A stretch of 64,000 nt of DNA from Dyella_D sp052115385 (GCF_052115385.1 NZ_JBFRGP010000012.1:62001-126000), one strand, 5' to 3'; positions 56,590-64,000 are shown, counted from the first letter of the stretch. The notes: a model not told the origin generated them from the sequence alone. A program made the numbers and translations.

Positions 56590-56949
56590 GGCGCACCGCT
56601 GCGGCGGGACCGGCGGCGACTCGCTGTGCTGGCAACCTGATTGGCCTCGCCACGCTGACCACGCACACCACTCCGGCTAGCGGACACACTCGTCCATTGA
56701 GCGAATGGAAACGCCCTTTCCACTGCCGTTGCCGATGCCGATGCCGCCGCGCTCTCACGGCGCGATCCACTTCAGCCTCACGCCCCCTGTCGGCGCTCGG
56801 TGAAGTGGCAACCTACACAGCGCCCCTGAAAATCGGTACCTAGGGAAAACCCTAGGTTTTAGAATTCACCTTCGTGAAAATGAAATTCACGACACACACA
56901 TAATCGAAAGTTTTTTCCGAATCACACTGTTTGCGTGATATTGATCACG
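56590..56949. other. 360-base spacer between sctV and the fliO-like gene
   Basis: The spacer holds the perfect palindrome acctaggg-aaaa-ccctaggt (56838-56857) and a CRP/Clp-like inverted repeat at its right end (56933-56950), and is A/T-rich from about 56860 to 56945. I see no open frame that looks like a gene. It probably contains the promoter of the sctV operon. Confidence 0.6.
56838..56857. promoter_or_regulatory. Perfect T3SS operator candidate ACCTAGGG-AAAA-CCCTAGGT
   Basis: Both 8-base arms match exactly around an AAAA spacer. It is the best example of the motif found beside several T3SS-linked genes in the window. It lies 249 bases upstream of the sctV ATG. Confidence 0.6.
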
Positions 56950-56950
56950 C
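56933..56950. promoter_or_regulatory. CRP/Clp-like inverted repeat GCGTGAT-ATTG-ATCACGC
   Basis: The site contains GTGA-N6-TCAC, the core of CRP-family sites, with matching flanks. It abuts the stop codon of the fliO-like gene and is about 345 bases from sctV. In Xanthomonas the CRP-like protein Clp acts on virulence genes, so global control is plausible but unproven. Confidence 0.45.
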
Positions 56951-57282
56951 TATTTGACGGTGTCATCTCGCCGTAATTCGGCGATCAGCTCCACCCGCTG
57001 CGCAGTGACGCCGAGCACCAGCCTGCGTTCGGCCGCGTCCACCACCACCACGCGCTCGCGGGCGCCTACGGCAACGGCCTGAACCACCTTCAGCGGACCG
57101 CCGGGCCCACGTAACGCTTGGCCCTTGCGCAGCCACCACAACCATGCCAGCAGGGCCGCGCACACCGCTATCAGCGGTAATAAAAGGCCGATCCATAGGC
57201 TGCCGCCTTCCGGTGAATCGGTTGCAAATGCGACCGATGGCCAAGTTAATCCGGCCATGACGTTGCTAAGTAATCTCTTCAT
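56950..57282 (-). CDS. FliO-like membrane protein in the T3SS region
   Basis: The 110-residue protein has a cleavable or anchoring N-terminus (residues 1-20), one membrane helix (about 29-51, GLLLPLIAVCAALLAWLW) and a cytoplasmic SH3-like domain. That domain reads LKVVQAVAVGARERVVVVDA then LVLGVTAQRVELIAEL. This is the FliO pattern (VVxxxxLGxRxxLxxV, then LLLGVTxxxIxLL). FliO helps assemble the FliP pore in flagella. Injectisomes normally lack it. The ATG at 57282 is the one giving a normal FliO-like length. Confidence 0.7.
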   Translation of the reverse strand: MKRLLSNVMAGLTWPSVAFATDSPEGGSLWIGLLLPLIAVCAALLAWLWWLRKGQALRGPGGPLKVVQAVAVGARERVVVVDAAERRLVLGVTAQRVELIAELRRDDTVK

Positions 57283-57383
57283 GGCATTATTCCCATTCCA
57301 AAAAATACAAATAAACCTGCCCACCGTGTCATTCGTCAGGGGGACGAAAGCGCGACACACCTGATCGATCAAGGATCGTCACG

Positions 57384-58478
57384 ATGCCTGTGACCCGGAT
57401 TCACCGCAAGCCGACGCCCGCACGGAACGCGGCCGCCGACGCAGCGCAGGGATATGCATGGATCGACGCCGTACCGTGGCCGTGCATCGTGTTCGACCGG
57501 CACGACGGCAAGCCGCTCGCATGCAACGCCGCCTTCCGCGACGAGTTCCCCCAGTTCGATAGCGCGCCCGCGCGCGAACACTTCGATGCCGCGTTCGAAC
57601 GCACCGGCGGCCAGGGCGGCAAGCCGATCTACTACGCCGCGCAGACCCGGCGCTGGTACCGCATGGACGACGGCCAGCCGACCATCGGCGCGCCGGGCGA
57701 AGCCTTGTTCATCACCAACATCAGCGAGTGCATCGACCTGCTGCGCCGGCACCAGGCGCAGCACGAGCAGCTGCTGTCCACCTCGCGCATGATGAGCGTG
57801 GGCGAGATGGCCACCACGCTGGCGCATGAGCTGAACCAGCCGCTGGCCGCGGCGGTGAACTACTTGAGCGGCTGCGAGCAGCTTGCGGGCGAAGCGCCGG
57901 CATCCGGCCACCTGCTGCAGGGCATCCGCCTGGCCAAGCGCCAGGCCGAGCGTGCGGCGCAGATCATCGGCAGCATCCGCGAGTTCGTGCGCAGCCGCGA
58001 ACCGCATCGGCAGAACCTCGACGCGCACGCGCTGGTGCATGGCGTGATCGAGCTGTTGCGGCTGGAAGCCGAACAGTTCCAGGTCGCCATCGTCGACGCG
58101 CTGCCGGCGGACCTGCCGCCGATCTTCGCCGACCGCGTGATGATCGAGCAGGTGCTGCTGAACCTGATCAAGAACGCGATCGAGGCGATGCGCGAGACAC
58201 CGCCGGCGCGGCGCGACATCCGCGTCACCGCGCGGGTCGACTACGACGGCATGGTCGAGATCCGCGTGGTCGACCAGGGCTGCGGCCTCGGCGCCGCCGA
58301 CATGCAACGGCTGTTCACCCCGCTGTACACCACCAAGCCCGACGGACTGGGCATCGGCCTGGCCATCTGCCGCTCGATCGTCGAGTACCACGAGGGACGT
58401 CTGTTCGCCGAACCGAACCCGGAAGGGCACGGCGGCTGCGCCATGGCGTTCACCGTGCCACGAGGGAACGTTGCATGA
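57384..58478 (+). CDS. Soluble PAS-type sensor histidine kinase of the T3SS region
   Basis: The 364-residue kinase has no membrane segment. An N-terminal PAS-like domain covers about residues 25-115, the phospho-acceptor His148 lies in the H-box LAHELNQPLAA, and the HATPase domain has the N-box NLIKNAIEAM and glycine boxes DQGCGLG and GLGIGLAI. The H-box is of the FixL/TodS/DctB type. Its stop overlaps the response-regulator start by ATGA, so the two form a pair. It would sense a cytoplasmic or membrane-permeant cue. Confidence 0.92.
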   Translation: MPVTRIHRKPTPARNAAADAAQGYAWIDAVPWPCIVFDRHDGKPLACNAAFRDEFPQFDSAPAREHFDAAFERTGGQGGKPIYYAAQTRRWYRMDDGQPTIGAPGEALFITNISECIDLLRRHQAQHEQLLSTSRMMSVGEMATTLAHELNQPLAAAVNYLSGCEQLAGEAPASGHLLQGIRLAKRQAERAAQIIGSIREFVRSREPHRQNLDAHALVHGVIELLRLEAEQFQVAIVDALPADLPPIFADRVMIEQVLLNLIKNAIEAMRETPPARRDIRVTARVDYDGMVEIRVVDQGCGLGAADMQRLFTPLYTTKPDGLGIGLAICRSIVEYHEGRLFAEPNPEGHGGCAMAFTVPRGNVA

Positions 58479-59074
58479 CATCGGCCAACCATGGCACCCG
58501 CATCTACCTGGTGGACGACCACCAGGAGTTTCGCGACTCCTGCGTGTGGATCCTCGAGCAGACCGGCTTCGAGGTGCAGGCGTTTTGCAGCGCGGAGGCA
58601 CTGTTGAAGGAACTCACCCGTACGCCACCACCGGCGCGCAGCTGCGTGGTGAGCGATATCCGCATGCCCGGCATGAGCGGGCTGGAATTGCAGAGCGAGC
58701 TGGCGCATCGCGGACTCGCGCTACCGGTGATCTTCGTCACCGGCCATGGCGACGTGCCGCTGGCGGTGGATGCGATGCGCCATGGCGCGGCCAATTTCAT
58801 CGAGAAGCCGTTCGACGCGCCGCTGCTGATCGAGGCGATCCAGTCCGCGCTGTCGGCGCATGCGCCGCAAGCGGCCTCCGGCGCACTGGCCAACCTGACC
58901 CGGCGCGAGCGGCAGGTGCTGGACGGGATCATGAGCGGCAAGCTCAACAAGGTGATCGCCGACGACCTGAAGATCAGCCCCAAGACCGTCGAACTGCACC
59001 GCGCCAACCTGATGGCCAAGCTCGGCGCGCACAACGTGGTCGAACTGACCCGCGCCGTACTGGGCCAGGCTTGA
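58475..59074 (+). CDS. FixJ/NarL-type response regulator of the T3SS region
   Basis: The 199-residue regulator has a receiver domain (about 8-122, phospho-acceptor Asp61 in VVSDIRMPGMSG) and a C-terminal GerE/LuxR helix-turn-helix (about 138-195, LTRRERQVLDGIMSG then SPKTVELHRANLMAKLG). It is the FixJ/TodT subtype. It is the natural candidate for binding the TAGGG-N4-CCCTA palindromes found around the T3SS genes. sctQ follows two bases after its stop, so the sensor pair and sctQ-R-S-T form one operon. Confidence 0.92.
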   Translation: MTSANHGTRIYLVDDHQEFRDSCVWILEQTGFEVQAFCSAEALLKELTRTPPPARSCVVSDIRMPGMSGLELQSELAHRGLALPVIFVTGHGDVPLAVDAMRHGAANFIEKPFDAPLLIEAIQSALSAHAPQAASGALANLTRRERQVLDGIMSGKLNKVIADDLKISPKTVELHRANLMAKLGAHNVVELTRAVLGQA

Positions 59075-59076
59075 GC

Positions 59077-60048
59077 ATGGTCGCCATGGAGGCCGTACCG
59101 GCCCTTCCCCCGCCTGGCGAGGGCCTGCTCGCCGCCGCCCGCGCACTGCTGTCGCGCGGCAACGCGCTGGCTTATGCCGACGCGGTCGGCGTGCTCACCC
59201 TGCAAGCCGGACGCGGCCAGCGCCATGCCGCCGGCCTGCCCTGCCTGCGGCTGGATCACGCGTATGGCTCGTGCTGGCTGGCACTGGAACAGGAGCGCGG
59301 CGAGAGCCCGCTGGGCGATGCGCGCTGGCAGGACTACGACGGCGAGGCGCGCCTGCTGGCGTGGTCGCTGTCGCATGAGTCCATGGTCGCCGCGCTCGGT
59401 GCGCTGCTGGGCCAGGACGCCTTGCCCGCCGCTTTCCTGCCGATCGGCGGCGAGCGCGACAAGCTCTGGCTCCGGCTGCTGTGGCAGGAACACGACGGCG
59501 GCACGGTCAGCGGCTGGGTCGGCCTGGCCGAAGCCGACCTGCGTGCGCTCGCGGCGCGTACCGAATGGCGGCAGGACCCGTCCTCGCCTGCCTTGATCGG
59601 CGATGCCGTCTCGCTGTCCGTACGGCTGGTCGTGCCCGGTCACACGCTCGATGCGGCCACCGCGGCCGCGCTGGCGCCCGGCGACGTGCTGGTCGTCGGC
59701 CACGAAGCGGATTGCGAGGCGCGACTGCAGCCGGACGACGAAAGCGCACGCCATGTATTCGGCCTGCCCGAAGGCTGGCCGGTGCAGCGGCGCCAGGGCG
59801 AATGGCAGATCTCGCAGCGCCCTTTGCTGACGGCCGGCAATGAAGCGACGCGGCCGCTGTTCCTGCTGACGCGCCTGAGCATGAGCCTCGACGACCTCGG
59901 CGCACTGCGCCCGGGCAGCGCGCTGCAGGTCGACGGCGCACTGATCGGCGCCACCGTCGGGATCATGTTTGGCGGACGGCGCTATGGCGAAGGCACAGTG
60001 GTGCGGCTGGGCGACTGGCTGGGCGTACGTATCGCGCAAAGGGACTGA
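59077..60048 (+). CDS. sctQ: T3SS sorting-platform protein SctQ
   Basis: The 323-residue protein has a divergent N-terminal part and a C-terminal SPOA domain (about 262-323, LTRLSMSLDDLGALRPGSALQVDG and YGEGTVVRLGDWLGVRI) shared with FliM/FliN. It forms the cytoplasmic pods that bind SctK and SctL. The start lies two bases after the response-regulator stop without a strong ribosome site, which suggests coupling. Confidence 0.85.
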   Translation: MVAMEAVPALPPPGEGLLAAARALLSRGNALAYADAVGVLTLQAGRGQRHAAGLPCLRLDHAYGSCWLALEQERGESPLGDARWQDYDGEARLLAWSLSHESMVAALGALLGQDALPAAFLPIGGERDKLWLRLLWQEHDGGTVSGWVGLAEADLRALAARTEWRQDPSSPALIGDAVSLSVRLVVPGHTLDAATAAALAPGDVLVVGHEADCEARLQPDDESARHVFGLPEGWPVQRRQGEWQISQRPLLTAGNEATRPLFLLTRLSMSLDDLGALRPGSALQVDGALIGATVGIMFGGRRYGEGTVVRLGDWLGVRIAQRD

Positions 60049-60050
60049 AC

Positions 60051-60716
60051 ATGGATTTCAATAATTTTTCGCCAGCGCTCGTCATCACCATGGTGGTGGC
60101 GCTGGCGATGGCGCCGTTCGTCGCGGTGATGGTCACCTCGTTCACCAAGATCGTGGTGGTGCTGAGCCTGCTGCGCAACGCGCTGGGGCTGCAGCAGGTG
60201 CCGCCGAACGTGGTGATCAACGGCTTGGCGATCATCCTGTCGATCTATGTGATGAATCCGGTGATGTCCGACAGCTACCGCGACGTGCAGACCCAGATGA
60301 GCACGCAGGCGCCCGGGCCGATGACCATGGAAAAACTCGGCCAGCTGGTGCAATCGGGCAAGGAGCCGCTGCGACGCTTCCTGATCAAGCACGGCAACGA
60401 GAGCGAGCGCGGTTTCTTCCTGGCCAGCGCCAAGCGCCTGCTGCCGGCGGATCGCCAGACCGACCTCAGCAACGAGGATTACCTGGTGATCGTGCCGGCG
60501 TTCACGGTGAGCGAGCTCACCCAGGCGTTCCAGATCGGCTTCCTGATCTTCTTGCCGTTCCTGGTGATCGACCTGGTGGTGTCCAACATCCTGTTGGCGA
60601 TGGGCATGATGATGCTGTCGCCGACCATGGTGTCGCTGCCGTTCAAGTTATTGCTGTTCGTGCTGCTCAGCGGCTGGGCCAAGCTGATCCACGGCTTGGT
60701 CATGACCTATCAATAG
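60051..60716 (+). CDS. sctR: T3SS export apparatus protein SctR
   Basis: The 221-residue FliP-family protein has four membrane helices, with the family signatures VMVTSFTKIVVVLSLLRNALG near residue 24 and FLPFLVIDLVVSNILLAMGMMMLSP in the C-terminal half. With SctS and SctT it builds the helical export gate. It lacks the long FliP signal peptide, as is normal for SctR. sctS follows with an AGGAGG ribosome site. Confidence 0.96.
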   Translation: MDFNNFSPALVITMVVALAMAPFVAVMVTSFTKIVVVLSLLRNALGLQQVPPNVVINGLAIILSIYVMNPVMSDSYRDVQTQMSTQAPGPMTMEKLGQLVQSGKEPLRRFLIKHGNESERGFFLASAKRLLPADRQTDLSNEDYLVIVPAFTVSELTQAFQIGFLIFLPFLVIDLVVSNILLAMGMMMLSPTMVSLPFKLLLFVLLSGWAKLIHGLVMTYQ

Positions 60717-60725
60717 GAGGCCGGC

Positions 60726-60992
60726 ATGTACGACCAGGAAATCCAGCTTGCCCGCGAAGCCTTGTGGCTGGTGCTGGTGTTGTCCGCGCCGCCGATCCTG
60801 GCCGCGGCCATCGCCGGCCTGCTGGTGGCGTTCCTGCAGGCGGCCACGCAGATCCAGGAGCAGACCTTCCCCTACGCGGTGAAATTCCTGGTGGTGGTGC
60901 TGGCGCTGCTGGGCACGGCGGCGATGCTGGGCGGCACGCTGTTCAAGTTCGCCGACCGCCTGTTCAGCGGCTTCCCCGGCATGCTGCATTGA
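60726..60992 (+). CDS. sctS: T3SS export apparatus protein SctS
   Basis: The 88-residue FliQ-family protein has two membrane helices (about 15-37 and 52-72) and the family stretch LVLSAPPILAAAIAGLLVAFLQAATQIQEQT. It packs against SctR in the export gate. Confidence 0.95.
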   Translation: MYDQEIQLAREALWLVLVLSAPPILAAAIAGLLVAFLQAATQIQEQTFPYAVKFLVVVLALLGTAAMLGGTLFKFADRLFSGFPGMLH

Positions 60993-60999
60993 GCGCGCG

Positions 61000-61797
61000 A
61001 TGACGGGGGACGCGTTTTCCGTCCAATACCTGGGCGACCAGCTCACCGGCGTGGCGCTGACTTTGCCGCGCATCGTCGCGGCCTTCCTGGTGCTGCCGCT
61101 GATGACCGCGGAGACGGTGCCGTCGCTGGTGCGCAACAGTTTCTATGTGAGCCTGGCGATCCTGGCTTATCCACTTGCCGCGGCCGCCAGCCCGGGCATG
61201 ACGGTGATGACCGGCGTCAACTGGATCGGCGTACTGGGCAAGGAAGTGTTTATCGGCCTGCTGATCGGCTTCTGCTTCGGCATGGTGTTCTGGGCGCTGG
61301 GTGCGGCCGGTGCGGTGATCGACACCAAGGCCGGTTCGTCGATGTCGATGGACATGGACCCGATCGCCGGCCAGCAGAGCACGCTGACCAGCGTGTTCCT
61401 GATGCAGCTGGCGACGTGGCTGTTCATGACCAGCGGCGCGTTCACCGTGTTCCTGGACCTGCTGATGTCCAGCTATGCGCTGTGGCCGGTGGCGAGCATG
61501 CTGCCGCCGCTGAAGGCCGGCGGCATGGAGTTCTTTGTCGGCCAGTTCAATTACCTGATGACCGCCGTGCTGGTGCTGTCGGCGCCGGCGCTGGTGGTGA
61601 TGTCGCTGGTGGATCTGGCGCTGGGGCTGGTCAACCGCTATGCGCAGCAGTTGAACGTGTTTGCGCTGGCGATGCCGATCAAGGCGTGGATGTCGACCTG
61701 GGTGCTGCTGCTGGCGCTGGGCGCGATGGTGGAAGTGGTGATGCGCAAGCTGTACGAGAACCGCGGGCTGCTGAAGGCGCTGCAGTCGATTCTGTAG
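61000..61797 (+). CDS. sctT: T3SS export apparatus protein SctT
   Basis: The 265-residue FliR-family protein has about seven hydrophobic segments and the GVNWIGVLGKEVFIGLLIGFCFG region near residue 72. It completes the R-S-T export gate. The gene ends the plus-strand block and its stop is 14 bases from the convergent sctU stop. Confidence 0.94.
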   Translation: MTGDAFSVQYLGDQLTGVALTLPRIVAAFLVLPLMTAETVPSLVRNSFYVSLAILAYPLAAAASPGMTVMTGVNWIGVLGKEVFIGLLIGFCFGMVFWALGAAGAVIDTKAGSSMSMDMDPIAGQQSTLTSVFLMQLATWLFMTSGAFTVFLDLLMSSYALWPVASMLPPLKAGGMEFFVGQFNYLMTAVLVLSAPALVVMSLVDLALGLVNRYAQQLNVFALAMPIKAWMSTWVLLLALGAMVEVVMRKLYENRGLLKALQSIL

Positions 61798-61811
61798 TTA
61801 CTCGCGCAGGC

Positions 61812-62885
61812 CTATTTCCCATCGCGCGACTCGCGGATCGATTCGGCCCAGCGCAGCAGTTCGGCCACCGCCTCGAAGAAATCGGACGGCAGGAATTCGT
61901 CCACTTCCACTTTCTCGTACAGGCCGCGCGCCAGCGTGACGTTGCGCATGATCGGCACGCCGGCTTCCTCGGCGGCCTGCCGGATCAGCGCGGCCTCGTG
62001 GTCCTCGCCCTTGGCCACGATCAGCGGCAGGTCGTCCTTGCCCTGCTCGTAGCGGATGGCGATCGCCAGGTGGGTGGGATTGGTCACCACCACGCTGGCG
62101 CTGCGCACGCCGGCCAGGGTGTTCTGCTGCGCCCATTCCTGATGCAGCTGGCGGCGGCGGCCCTTGACCATCGGGTCGCCTTCGTTGTCCTTCAGCTCCT
62201 GCTTGATGTCGCGGCGGCTCATCTTCATCTTCTTGGTGAAGGCATAGCGCTGGTAGAACGCATCCAGCACCGACACGAAAAAGAACACGAAGATCACCCC
62301 CGTCGCCAGGCGCTTCACCGCGATCCAGTGCGCCTCGCCCAGCATCTCCGGCGGCGCCTGCGGCAACTGCGCGAACTGGCCGATCAAGCTGTACAGCACC
62401 CAGGCGAACAGCCCGATCAGCAGGCCGCTCTTGGCGATGGCCTTGATCACCTCGACCAGGTTCTCCTGCGAGAACAGCCGCTTGATGCCCTCGGCCGGAT
62501 TGAGCCGGCTGGCGTCCGGCTTGAGCTTCTTGGGCGCGAAGACCGGCCCCACCTGCAGGAATTCCACCATCACGCCGACCGCCACCGCGCCGAGCAGGAA
62601 GGGCAGAGTGAGCCACAGGAAGGCTTCCAGCGTGGCCAGCCCCACCGTGTGCAGCGCCTGGCCAAATGGCTGATTGAGGCCGAGCAGGGTGGTGTCGAAC
62701 AATCCGCTGAGGCGAGCGCGGATCAGGGGCATGCCCAGCATCACCATCAGCAGCCAGGCCAGCACCAGCACCGTGCTGGTCAGCTCGCGGCTCTTGTGGA
62801 CGTCACCGTCCTTGCGGGCGTCGCGCAAGCGCTTGGGCGTCGGTTTTTCGGTGCGGTCACCGCTGTCCTTGTTCTGTCCGGCCAT
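61812..62885 (-). CDS. sctU: T3SS export switch protein SctU
   Basis: The 357-residue FlhB-family protein begins with the typical DRTEKPTPKRLRDARKDGDVHKS. It has four membrane helices (about 35-215) and the autocleavage motif NPTH at residues 269-272. It controls substrate specificity with SctP. The ATG at 62885 is preferred over one 27 bases upstream because it gives the standard N-terminus. It is divergent from the unknown gene at 63066 across a TAGGG-N4-CCCCA site. Confidence 0.94.
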   Translation of the reverse strand: MAGQNKDSGDRTEKPTPKRLRDARKDGDVHKSRELTSTVLVLAWLLMVMLGMPLIRARLSGLFDTTLLGLNQPFGQALHTVGLATLEAFLWLTLPFLLGAVAVGVMVEFLQVGPVFAPKKLKPDASRLNPAEGIKRLFSQENLVEVIKAIAKSGLLIGLFAWVLYSLIGQFAQLPQAPPEMLGEAHWIAVKRLATGVIFVFFFVSVLDAFYQRYAFTKKMKMSRRDIKQELKDNEGDPMVKGRRRQLHQEWAQQNTLAGVRSASVVVTNPTHLAIAIRYEQGKDDLPLIVAKGEDHEAALIRQAAEEAGVPIMRNVTLARGLYEKVEVDEFLPSDFFEAVAELLRWAESIRESRDGK

Positions 62886-62989
62886 GAGTCCGCTCGCGCC
62901 TGTTGCGGTCAACCGATGCTACGCCCCGGCGTTGGGCTTTCACCGTGACCAGGACGCCAGTGTGGACAGGCCCGGTGCCGCCGGCCACC

Positions 62990-63003
62990 TAGGGATTACC
63001 CCA
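62990..63003. promoter_or_regulatory. Candidate T3SS operator TAGGG-ATTA-CCCCA
   Basis: The full site reads cctagggattaccccagcta (62988-63007). It lies in the divergent spacer between sctU and the gene at 63066, whose ATG is 58 bases away. It is the right-most copy of the motif. Confidence 0.55.
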
Positions 63004-63065
63004 GCTAATTCAGCGCTCAAGCGAGACTTAGACTGATGCCAAGCATCGAATCCACACCGGGTGCC

Positions 63066-63314
63066 ATGAGCCTTTCCGAACTCCAGTCGCGTTCGCTAGC
63101 GCCGTCCCTCGAGGTCGGCGGCCTGCATGCGCTGGCCGTCCAGGGCCTGGCGCAACGCCTGCCGGCGAGCCACGGCAACCAGCTGCTGGGCCTGGACGTA
63201 TGGGCCGGCAGCAGCGCAGCGGAACGCCTGCTCGGCGGCGCCGATACGGCGCTGCCGGGCGGCGGTGTGCATCTGGACCAACTGGTCGGCCACATCCTCG
63301 CCCCGCTCGGCTGA
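63066..63314 (+). CDS. Unknown small protein downstream of a T3SS operator candidate, 82 aa
   Basis: I do not recognise it. It is Leu/Ala/Gly-rich with no signal peptide and no cysteine, and includes a hydrophobic stretch GLHALAVQGLAQRLP. The ATG at 63066 is chosen because it leaves 58 bases after the TAGGG-N4-CCCCA site. An upstream in-frame ATG at 63036 would leave too little room for a promoter. Its position beside sctU suggests a secreted component, chaperone or translocon part, but nothing in the sequence decides this. Confidence 0.5.
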   Translation: MSLSELQSRSLAPSLEVGGLHALAVQGLAQRLPASHGNQLLGLDVWAGSSAAERLLGGADTALPGGGVHLDQLVGHILAPLG

Positions 63315-63332
63315 GCCGGCGCGAGCGCCCGC

Positions 63333-63992
63333 ATGAGCGCCCAACTGCAACCCTTCGCCGCACCGCTGCTGGAAACCACGCGGCGGCTGATCGGCGCGCT
63401 GCAACAGGAACCCTCGGTCGAACTGCGCCTGGCGCTGGCCAAGCGCGTGGTGCGCCAGCTCGGTGATGAGGCGTATCCGGTTTTCCTGAAGATCCTGCTG
63501 ATCGTCGCGGAGAGCGAGGACACCGCCGCCAAGCAACTGGTGGCGGACCTGCTTGCCGCTGCCGCGCGGCGCATGGATCTGCCCAGCGGCCCGTTGAGCG
63601 CCTGGGGCGGTTCCAGCGGCGAGGGCGCGGGCCCCGGCTCACACACGCGCCGGCGCCTGCTCGGCCCGATCGAATACCTCACCGTGTGGCATTGCCAGCA
63701 GACCCAGCGCCCGATGCTGGAAGAAACCCTGTACGCCGACGCCGTGCGCAAGCTGCTCACGCTGTTCGATTTCAACCCCGAACTGCGCGAGCTGTATGCC
63801 GGCAAGCTCGGCTGCGATGCCGGCGGCGAACTGGAAGGTACCTACACGCGCGATACGCGCGACATCCTCAGCCGCATGGCGCAGCGCTGGCGCAAGCCGG
63901 AAAGCACGCCGGACGACGTAGTGCGCGCCGCGCTGCGGGGCGACGCGCCCAGCACGCCGGTGCCGCCGGGCTGGATCGTGCATCGACTCTGA
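63333..63992 (+). CDS. Unknown T3SS-linked protein, 219 aa
   Basis: I do not recognise it. The first ~90 residues look like an alpha-helical bundle (LIGALQQEPSVELRLALAKRVVRQLGDEAYPVFLKILLIVAES). A glycine-rich linker follows (about 95-105). The second half has GPIEYLTVWHCQQTQRPMLE and LLTLFDFNPELRELYAGKLGC. There is no signal peptide or membrane segment. It follows the unknown 82-residue gene closely and probably belongs to the same transcript. A cytosolic chaperone or sorting factor is one possibility. Confidence 0.6.
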   Translation: MSAQLQPFAAPLLETTRRLIGALQQEPSVELRLALAKRVVRQLGDEAYPVFLKILLIVAESEDTAAKQLVADLLAAAARRMDLPSGPLSAWGGSSGEGAGPGSHTRRRLLGPIEYLTVWHCQQTQRPMLEETLYADAVRKLLTLFDFNPELRELYAGKLGCDAGGELEGTYTRDTRDILSRMAQRWRKPESTPDDVVRAALRGDAPSTPVPPGWIVHRL

Positions 63993-64000
63993 GCGCTCAG

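Noticed and set aside
52321..56640. A plus-strand open frame of more than 1400 codons opposite sctD, sctC and sctV
   Set aside because: Its translation is a low-complexity run of Gln, His, Arg and Ala, as expected from the antisense of GC-rich genes. The three minus-strand genes carry clear family signatures.
56590..57383. Plant-inducible-promoter (PIP) boxes TTCGC-N15-TTCGC near the T3SS genes
   Set aside because: I found no convincing pair at promoter distance by eye. Single TTCGC words are too common in this GC-rich DNA to count.

Overview
This GC-rich chromosomal window looks like a yellow-pigmented gammaproteobacterium of the Xanthomonadaceae/Rhodanobacteraceae group (Dyella, Luteibacter, Frateuria or a relative). 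The pointers are an aryl-polyene (xanthomonadin-like) locus with a XanB2-type chorismatase, the standard F0F1 ATP synthase operon, and a complete-looking type III secretion (T3SS) core. I see no rRNA, tRNA, CRISPR array, prophage or insertion sequence. Gene density is high and many genes overlap by 4 bases (ATGA).

Layout. 1-6.7 kb: the start of an M16 metallopeptidase, then a plus-strand run for tRNA modification (trmL, truC), ubiquinone biosynthesis (ubiJ, ubiB), ribosome rescue (arfB), an acyltransferase and a LysE-type exporter. 6.7-10.9 kb: a LysR regulator divergent from the glyoxylate-shunt pair aceB-aceA. 10.9-19.4 kb: housekeeping genes (CPA1 antiporter, comM/yifB, ubiK, a PII protein, gpmA, hemF, a YdcF-type protein) and an exported repeat protein. 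19.5-28.3 kb: the aryl-polyene locus. It has two ketosynthase-type proteins and a glycosyltransferase on the plus strand, an ACP, two dehydratases, an acyltransferase, a LolA-like protein and an MMPL exporter on the minus strand, and a divergent chorismatase that would supply hydroxybenzoate. 28.3-39.9 kb: glmU, the atpIBEFHAGDC operon, a phasin and queD.

40-64 kb is a type III secretion region. A long minus-strand series (sctV, sctC, sctD, a small candidate needle gene, sctI, J, K, L, N, O, P and a LysM-containing protein) lies opposite a plus-strand series (soluble histidine kinase, FixJ-type response regulator, sctQ, R, S, T). sctU and two unknown genes sit at the right edge. A FliO-like gene, unusual for a non-flagellar system, lies between sctV and the kinase. 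Left of the core are a chimeric LysM/lysozyme/NlpC-P60-like protein and a lipase-like protein, both without a visible Sec signal, plus a periplasmic ankyrin protein. Translocators, gatekeeper and pilotin are not recognisable here, so part of the system may lie beyond the right edge.

The most interesting signal is a short palindrome, T(A/G)GGG-N4-CCC(T/C)A, seen at several sites only in front of T3SS-linked genes: three copies between the muramidase and the lipase, one upstream of sctV, one between sctU and the next gene, and one before a small secreted protein. It is a candidate operator for the response regulator encoded in the cluster. A second theme is a palindromic REP-like element present twice (6.66 and 44.3 kb). 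Each copy supplies the stop codon of the minus-strand gene beside it.
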